DNA of 19,256 bases, from contig CALHID010000102.1 in NCBI GenBank assembly GCA_938030835.1, positions 1 to 19,256 on the forward strand, written 5' to 3'. The position numbers and the translations under genes are program-made. Of this stretch, positions 14,795 through 19,256 are shown one piece after another. Positions within the stretch are counted from its first letter, which is position 1, and every line of letters starts with the position of its first letter. Source of the stretch: an uncultured Actinomyces sp. GTDB taxonomy: Bacteria > Actinomycetota > Actinomycetes > Actinomycetales > Actinomycetaceae. The notes under the pieces are model-generated. The model was not told the DNA's origin and did no database searches. It saw only the letters and a list, made by a program, of their open reading frames with translations.

Positions 14795-15790
14795 ATGCGT
14801 CCTATTGTTCGTGGAATTGCCGGGCTACTTACGGCAGCATTTGTGATGAGTGGTTGCTCCAGCACCTCGTCATCATCTGACACGACCGTTATTGGTTTGA
14901 CCTATGTGCCAAATGTTCAATTCTCTGGTGTTTACCTTGCTGAGGACAATGGCGATTACTCCAAGGAAGGAGTAAAGGTCGATATCCGTCATCACGGGAA
15001 TGATGAAGGAGTATTTACCGCTCTTGTGAGCGGACAAGAACAACTTGTCCTTGCGACGGGCGACGAAGTAGTTCAAGCCAGATCACAGGGCATGGATGTG
15101 ATTTCGGTGGGCCAATACTACCGTGAGCAGCCCAACGTGATCTTGACCCGTGCCGATACTGGAATCAAGAGCGTTAGTGACTTGAAGGGGAAGAAAGTAG
15201 GAATCCCAGGAGAATACGGATCTTCATGGCTTGCCCTTCAGGCGTACTTAGCTAGCGCTCATATGACGACATCTGATATCAGTGTTGTATCCATTGGTTA
15301 TACCCAAGTTTCTGCATTGAATAATAAAGACGTTGATGCAGTTGTCGGCTTTGCAAACAATGATGCTGTTCAGCTTTCTGCTGCTGGCGTCGACACCCGT
15401 GTTGTTGACTGCGATTGCACCATTCCTTTGGTTTCGGCATCTCTGGTCACGACATCGAAGTGGGCGAAGGAAAATCCTGAAAAGCTGAAGAAAATTCTTC
15501 ACGCAACACAACAGGGGATGACAGCTGCGGTCGAGCATCCAGATCAAGCATTTGCTGCCACTGAGAAGCGTGACACTACCCTGACTGATGATAAAACGCG
15601 CTCTACAGCCACCCAGATTCTCAATGCGACGAATCTACTGATTTTGGGTGCGAATTCGAAGGTTTCTTTGGAACAAGATCAAAGTCGCTGGCAAGAGATG
15701 CTCAACTTCATGTCATCAATTTCGGGGCTTCTCGAGCATGAAGTCACTCTTGATCAAGTGATGACAAATGATTACATCCCGCAGTCGTAG
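14795..15790 (+). CDS. ribY: Substrate-binding lipoprotein, probable riboflavin-binding RibY
   Basis: This 331-residue protein is of the NMT1/ThiY periplasmic-binding class and should capture the substrate outside the membrane for the RibX permease. It has a signal peptide of about 20 residues (MRPIVRGIAGLL...) ending in the lipobox VMSGC with lipid cysteine C21, then a serine-rich linker. The mature part shows LTYVPNVQFSGVYLAEDNG, SVSDLKGKKVGIPGEYGSS and DVDAVVGFANNDAVQL, typical of this fold. The ATG at 14795 follows GGAGAG at 14785-14790; the frame open from 14756 would spoil the signal peptide. It lies 25 bases after ribX and before the hairpin at 15806, so ribX-ribY is a two-gene cassette. 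Flavin specificity is inferred from the riboswitch. Confidence 0.88.
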   Translation: MRPIVRGIAGLLTAAFVMSGCSSTSSSSDTTVIGLTYVPNVQFSGVYLAEDNGDYSKEGVKVDIRHHGNDEGVFTALVSGQEQLVLATGDEVVQARSQGMDVISVGQYYREQPNVILTRADTGIKSVSDLKGKKVGIPGEYGSSWLALQAYLASAHMTTSDISVVSIGYTQVSALNNKDVDAVVGFANNDAVQLSAAGVDTRVVDCDCTIPLVSASLVTTSKWAKENPEKLKKILHATQQGMTAAVEHPDQAFAATEKRDTTLTDDKTRSTATQILNATNLLILGANSKVSLEQDQSRWQEMLNFMSSISGLLEHEVTLDQVMTNDYIPQS

Positions 15791-15805
15791 TTTTGCGGCT
15801 TCAAA

Positions 15806-15853
15806 ATAGTGATTCCCTCAGCTTGCCGATATTCGGCCTGAGGGAATCACTAT
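15806..15853. terminator. Shared hairpin between ribY and the convergent glycosyltransferase gene
   Basis: A perfect 16-bp stem (15806-15821 with 15838-15853) continues, after a CTT bulge, into a GCCGA/TCGGC stem with a TAT loop. On the minus strand a TTTT follows directly, giving a good intrinsic terminator for the glycosyltransferase. On the plus strand there is no T-run, but it is the only hairpin after ribY. The minus-strand stop codon (15850-15852) lies inside the stem. Confidence 0.88.
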
Positions 15854-17019
15854 CTTCGGTAATTCCTAAGAGTTTGTAAGAGAAGACCTTCAATCGCATC
15901 AATGCTGTGCTTCATATCCAAACGACGGGCAAGCGAGTTGTACCTATTGGAAAGTTCAGTTCTTTCAAGAGGATGTTGAAGCCAATAATCGATAAGAGCA
16001 GCCAATTGCCTCGGATTGCGGGCATTAAACACGTTGCGTGAATCCAGGGAATAACGCCACGTCGATGACTGTTCAGAGCGCGCAATAATTGGCATACAAG
16101 CCCGAGCCATCGCCTCCAGTGCAGCCAACCCTTCAATTTCGACCAATGCACAATGAACATAGATATCAGCGCGATCCAACAAGGCAATCACCTCGTTATG
16201 GGGAATAAAGCCAATATGGACTTGAGCCGCTAGGGGAGCGGCCAGTTTGCGCAGATCGCGTTCAAGTGTTCCACTACCGGCAAGATAAAGATCAATTTTG
16301 TGAGAGTGACGTGAATAGGCTAAAGCGCGGAGAAGTACCTCATGATTCTTTTCCGGAACCAAACGCCCAGTTGATACCAAAGTAAAACGACCGTTTACGT
16401 CGTGGGTATTTCGTGATCTGCTTTCAGATACTTTCAAAACCTGATGCTTTATCGATTCTTCAGAACGAATCGAGGAAGATGGCAGGCCATTGGAAAAAGC
16501 TGAAATAGGACTTTGATATCCAGTGGCTTGTAAGCGTTCCTTTACAGCTTCTGTTGGTGCGTGAATCGCATCGCAGTACGAATACACCGAGTAATCGAAG
16601 AGGTAGTACAGAATTCGGTTGAATATAGGTTTATCGAGAGCGGGAAATGGAGCCAGGAAGTTTTCTGGATAGACATGAAAACTCCCGACGATAGGTACTG
16701 AGAAGCGCCGTGCTTCACGAACAAGTTGAGCATTTGCAGGAAGAGGATCTTCAATGTAGAGGATCTGCGCCCATCTCAGAGCGGCCTCGAAAATTGAGCG
16801 GTCGGGACGAGCGATATTGAAGTCCTCGGCGCTGATGTACCTGTCAAAGAAAGGAATGCTGAGGCGCTGGAGCGGGTAGTCAACATGTGAAGAATCGCCA
16901 TAGGAGATCACACGTACCTCGTGTCCGCGAGCGCGAAGACCAGCACAAAAATCGCGCGCTGAACGAGCCAGTCCATTAGTGGCGTTCGTAAAATCGCTTG
17001 CCGATAGAAGAATTCGCAT
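15850..17019 (-). CDS. GT4-type glycosyltransferase
   Basis: A 389-residue GT-B glycosyltransferase, with an N-terminal acceptor domain opening MRILLSASDFTNATNGLARS and a C-terminal sugar-nucleotide domain. The C-terminal part has GRLVPEKNHEVLLRAL at 218-233 (phosphate-binding R and K) and the EX7E motif E294 to E302 in VEIEGLAALEAMA. The nearest type by pattern is the lipid alpha-glycosyltransferase group that makes membrane glycolipids or mannosides, but the acceptor cannot be told. There is no signal peptide or membrane helix, so it acts in the cytoplasm or at its inner face. The ATG has GGAGAA nine bases upstream. It stands alone, divergent from pafB and convergent with ribY, with no other glycan genes nearby. 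Confidence 0.87.
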   Translation of the reverse strand: MRILLSASDFTNATNGLARSARDFCAGLRARGHEVRVISYGDSSHVDYPLQRLSIPFFDRYISAEDFNIARPDRSIFEAALRWAQILYIEDPLPANAQLVREARRFSVPIVGSFHVYPENFLAPFPALDKPIFNRILYYLFDYSVYSYCDAIHAPTEAVKERLQATGYQSPISAFSNGLPSSSIRSEESIKHQVLKVSESRSRNTHDVNGRFTLVSTGRLVPEKNHEVLLRALAYSRHSHKIDLYLAGSGTLERDLRKLAAPLAAQVHIGFIPHNEVIALLDRADIYVHCALVEIEGLAALEAMARACMPIIARSEQSSTWRYSLDSRNVFNARNPRQLAALIDYWLQHPLERTELSNRYNSLARRLDMKHSIDAIEGLLLQTLRNYRR

Positions 17020-17122
17020 AGTGTTCTCCGCGTGTATTGGTGAACAGTGTGTTTAGTAGCTGCAAGGTCTTTCGCGCACTAGGCTAAAGCGTGCATCAAT
17101 TTTGTCACAAGGAGGGGGCATT
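17020..17122. promoter_or_regulatory. Divergent intergenic region of the glycosyltransferase and pafB
   Basis: These 103 bases must hold the start signals of both divergent genes. The pafB side has a very strong AAGGAGGGGG (17109-17118) before the GTG. TAGGCT at 17080-17085 fits a TANNNT -10 box, but no convincing -35 lies at 16-18 bases and the PafBC-type -35 TTGTCRGTG is not at the right place. No promoter is assigned with certainty. Confidence 0.35.
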
Positions 17123-18040
17123 GTGGAGAGCAACGATACCAGTGTGCGTATCCTTGACCTGCTCTTTGAATTGACTTATGCAGAACGCGGACGTTCGCGT
17201 TCCCAGATTCGCAGACTGACACATTACCGAAAACTGAGTGACTCTGCGTTTGATTCAGCTTTCACTCGTGATAAAGAGACGCTCAGAAAAATTGGTGTTG
17301 ACATTGAGGTAAAACCGCGTGGCGATGATCTTGTTTACCGTTTATGCCCGTCGAATGCCGAGCTGCTTAAGCTATCGCCCGAAGAAGTCTCGCTGCTTGA
17401 CCTAGCCTCGACAGCATGGAATGATCCGTCAACAACCGAGCTTGCCTCGACAAAATTGCGCGCAACTTCTGTAGAAAATCGGAAGTCTTCGATTGATTTT
17501 CATCTTTCGGGCGCTGAACATATCCTTCCGTTATTCCAAGCGATCACGTCTGCAAGCGTTGTTTCCTTTGCATATAGAAGTCTTAGGGGAACCGATAATC
17601 GCGCTGTGGAGCCGTGGAATCTCCTCATCTCTGGTTCAGCAATCTATCTTCAGGGCTTTGACCTTGACCGAGGCGATGAACGCAGTTTCAGGCTTTCGCG
17701 TATTCTGCCTCCGATTGAGGTGCTCGGCGAGCCCGGAGATGCTTATCCGCGTCCTTTTGACCGTCCGACGATCGGTATTTCACGCCCACTTGAGCCGAGT
17801 TTCCTCGCCAGAGTAGGAAGTGAGGCCTGGAAGAGTGCACTGCGCGACGATAGAGCTATGGGGGAAAGTACGGAGCAATGGCAACGCTTCCGCGGCCACG
17901 TTGCTCCTTACAGTTTCTGGACCCATTTCATCTTGTCTCATGCTCACGATGTTGTCCCGATCGGGCCGACTGAGTTTGCCTCGGATTTACAGAAAAAACT
18001 CCAGGGTGTGCTGTCTCTGAACGGAGGGCAAAATGCCTGA
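17123..18040 (+). CDS. pafB: WYL-domain transcriptional regulator PafB
   Basis: PafB and PafC together form an activator that switches on many DNA-repair genes in mycobacteria after DNA damage. The 305-residue product has an N-terminal winged helix-turn-helix (residues about 1-65, TSVRILDLLFEL ... RSQIRRLTHYRKLS) and a WYL domain in its second half, where IYLQGFDLDRGDERSFRLSR holds the equivalent of the WYL motif, with tryptophan replaced by isoleucine. The start is GTG 17123, seven bases after GGAGG; a TTG at 17102 lies before that site and is unlikely. The stop overlaps pafC by eight bases. No pafA, pup or proteasome gene lies on its 5' side; the neighbour is the glycosyltransferase. Confidence 0.9.
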   Translation: MESNDTSVRILDLLFELTYAERGRSRSQIRRLTHYRKLSDSAFDSAFTRDKETLRKIGVDIEVKPRGDDLVYRLCPSNAELLKLSPEEVSLLDLASTAWNDPSTTELASTKLRATSVENRKSSIDFHLSGAEHILPLFQAITSASVVSFAYRSLRGTDNRAVEPWNLLISGSAIYLQGFDLDRGDERSFRLSRILPPIEVLGEPGDAYPRPFDRPTIGISRPLEPSFLARVGSEAWKSALRDDRAMGESTEQWQRFRGHVAPYSFWTHFILSHAHDVVPIGPTEFASDLQKKLQGVLSLNGGQNA

Positions 18041-19007
18041 AGAAGCTCCAGTTCAGGTCGCACGGATACTCGCCATGGCCTCGTGGATTATGGATAATCC
18101 TGGACACAATGTTCGTCAGATCGCTCAGCATTTCGGCCGAAGTTCACGCCAAGTTCGCCGCGATTTAGAGTACATGGGGCAAATCGGCGACTCGATGATT
18201 GACCGTTCCTATGGACTGGATTGGGATCTGTATGACACAGAGGGAGTGGTCGTTCTTCGCGGAAGTCAGACCCCCTCTCTTCCCAAGCTCACCCCTGCCG
18301 AGGCCGCGGCTCTCTTAGTTGCGCTACGCGCTCTTGCGCCTTACCTCAGTGAGTCGGAGGAAGAAGTTTTGCTGAGTGCTGCCGCAAAACTTGCCTCTCG
18401 CGCAAGCCAAGAGGGGAGAGATACGCGAGGAGGGTCTGAAGTCATTCACCTTGAGCAGGAAAGCTCAAACTCTTCAGAGCTACAGAAAGAGAACAACGCT
18501 CAACACGTTATTGATCTGCGCTACGCGATAGATGAGTTGCGCGAGGTGTCTTTTGAGTACCTCGGTGTTGACGGACCTTATGCTCGCTGTGTCTATCCGC
18601 TTGGACTCAAACACTTAAGCACCGGATGGATTCTTGATGCATGGAATCCAGTTCGCGAAACTCACAGGAGCTATCGCGTAGATCGGATGAATAATCTTGT
18701 CATCGGTGAGAAGCACCCGAGGGTATCAATTCCTTCTGAGCCTGCTCCTTCAACGCTGACGCTGACGATCTCCTCTAATGCGCGATGGATCTGCGAGGAC
18801 TTCGAATCTACTGTGATTTCTGAAGATGCAGAGATGATTACATGTTCCTTGCCTATTTGGAACGAGGAATGGATCCTTGCGCTGCTGTGTGATATTTCGG
18901 CCGATATCATTGAATGTCCGTCGGAGTGGATACAGCGCGTCAGTGATTATGCTCAAAGCGCGATGGAAATTTGGGAAGAGGCCAAGATGATCAGGAGCGA
19001 GGCGTGA
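18033..19007 (+). CDS. pafC: WYL-domain transcriptional regulator PafC
   Basis: Partner of PafB, with the same layout. The 324-residue product has an N-terminal winged helix-turn-helix (VRQIAQHFGRSSRQVRRDLE at about 29-48), a middle helical part (LTPAEAAALLVALRALAPYL) and a WYL domain in which GWILDAWNPVRETHRSYRVD carries the core. A polar, low-complexity linker with runs of E, S and Q lies around 130-155. GGAGGG at 18022-18027 precedes the ATG. The stop overlaps the helY start as GTGA. PafB and PafC are separate genes here, whereas in some actinobacteria they are fused. The WYL domain is thought to sense a nucleic-acid signal of DNA damage. Confidence 0.9.
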   Translation: MPEEAPVQVARILAMASWIMDNPGHNVRQIAQHFGRSSRQVRRDLEYMGQIGDSMIDRSYGLDWDLYDTEGVVVLRGSQTPSLPKLTPAEAAALLVALRALAPYLSESEEEVLLSAAAKLASRASQEGRDTRGGSEVIHLEQESSNSSELQKENNAQHVIDLRYAIDELREVSFEYLGVDGPYARCVYPLGLKHLSTGWILDAWNPVRETHRSYRVDRMNNLVIGEKHPRVSIPSEPAPSTLTLTISSNARWICEDFESTVISEDAEMITCSLPIWNEEWILALLCDISADIIECPSEWIQRVSDYAQSAMEIWEEAKMIRSEA

Positions 19008-19256
19008 GTCCAAAGCGAAAGAGACGCCGCGCGAGTATGGAGGCCGCTGAGCCACAAGAATCTTCCTGGTCGCCAGCAGAGGGAATGGCACAGTTTCGAC
19101 AGCAGCAAAAGATTGATCGATCTTTCAGAAGCCGCTACGTAGAGGGCTTGAGCTTCACCCCTGATCGCTTCCAAATCCAAGCAATGGATGCTCTAGAAGC
19201 TGGCCGCAGTGTGTTGGTTGCAGCACCTACCGGCGCTGGGAAGACAGTTGTTGGCG
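19004..19256 (+). CDS. helY: HelY-like superfamily II RNA/DNA helicase, N-terminal part (3' end outside window)
   Basis: Only 84 codons are present. The product begins with a basic tail (SPKRKRRRAS) and then has FTPDRFQIQAMDALEAGRSV and the P-loop APTGAGKT at 74-81, the start of a DEAD/DEAH-type helicase of the Ski2/Mtr4-like group. In mycobacteria helY follows pafB-pafC-tatA-tatC; here it follows pafC directly, so the Tat genes are missing from the cluster. The GTG start overlaps the pafC stop, and AGGAG at 18992-18996 lies seven bases upstream. The helicase assignment is firm from the P-loop; HelY itself is inferred from the neighbours. Confidence 0.85.
   Translation, partial: MSPKRKRRRASMEAAEPQESSWSPAEGMAQFRQQQKIDRSFRSRYVEGLSFTPDRFQIQAMDALEAGRSVLVAAPTGAGKTVVG

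Noticed and set aside
17102..17122. TTG at 17102 as the pafB start, and its TTGTC as a PafBC promoter box
   Set aside because: The strong AAGGAGGGGG lies after the TTG and serves the GTG at 17123; a -35 box here has no -10 before the gene.

Overview
The window looks like the chromosome of an actinobacterium with moderate G+C (about half by eye), most plausibly a member of the Actinomycetaceae or a close relative. The evidence is the actinobacterial nucleoid protein MihF next to gmk, rpoZ and coaBC, a PriA without helicase motifs, a PafB/PafC pair followed by HelY, an EF-P with the PGKGP loop, and a VKOR-type disulfide enzyme. Genus cannot be fixed from this sequence. Gene order recalls the mycobacterial chromosome (aroC-aroK-aroB-efp-nusB, and mihF-gmk-rpoZ-coaBC-metK ... 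priA-fmt-rsmB-rpe), but several segments known there are missing.

Region 1 (1-4050) is a shikimate/translation operon: aroC (cut at its 5' end), aroK, aroB, a second degenerate shikimate-kinase-like gene where aroQ often lies, efp and nusB, ended by a strong GC-rich hairpin. Region 2 (4051-4444) is noncoding, holds a 13-bp hairpin and a structured stretch before mihF, and sits where mycobacteria keep pyrimidine genes. Region 3 (4445-13783) is a long co-directional run of core genes: mihF, gmk, rpoZ, coaBC, metK, a VKOR gene, priA, fmt, rsmB and rpe. Most junctions are short gaps or stop/start overlaps, so translational coupling is likely.

Region 4 (13784-15853) is an FMN riboswitch followed by an ABC permease and a substrate-binding lipoprotein of the NMT1/ThiY class. 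This matches the RibX/RibY flavin importer. In mycobacteria the gene after rpe is the riboflavin biosynthesis gene ribG, so flavin uptake appears to occupy the site of flavin synthesis. No ATPase subunit is encoded here. The cassette ends in a hairpin shared with a convergent gene.

Region 5 (15850-19256) holds a minus-strand GT4 glycosyltransferase and, divergently, pafB, pafC and the start of helY. PafB and PafC are the WYL-domain DNA-damage regulators of actinobacteria. Here they lack both the neighbouring Pup ligase gene pafA and the intervening tatA/tatC genes seen in mycobacteria. I found no mobile elements, CRISPR arrays, tRNA or rRNA genes.
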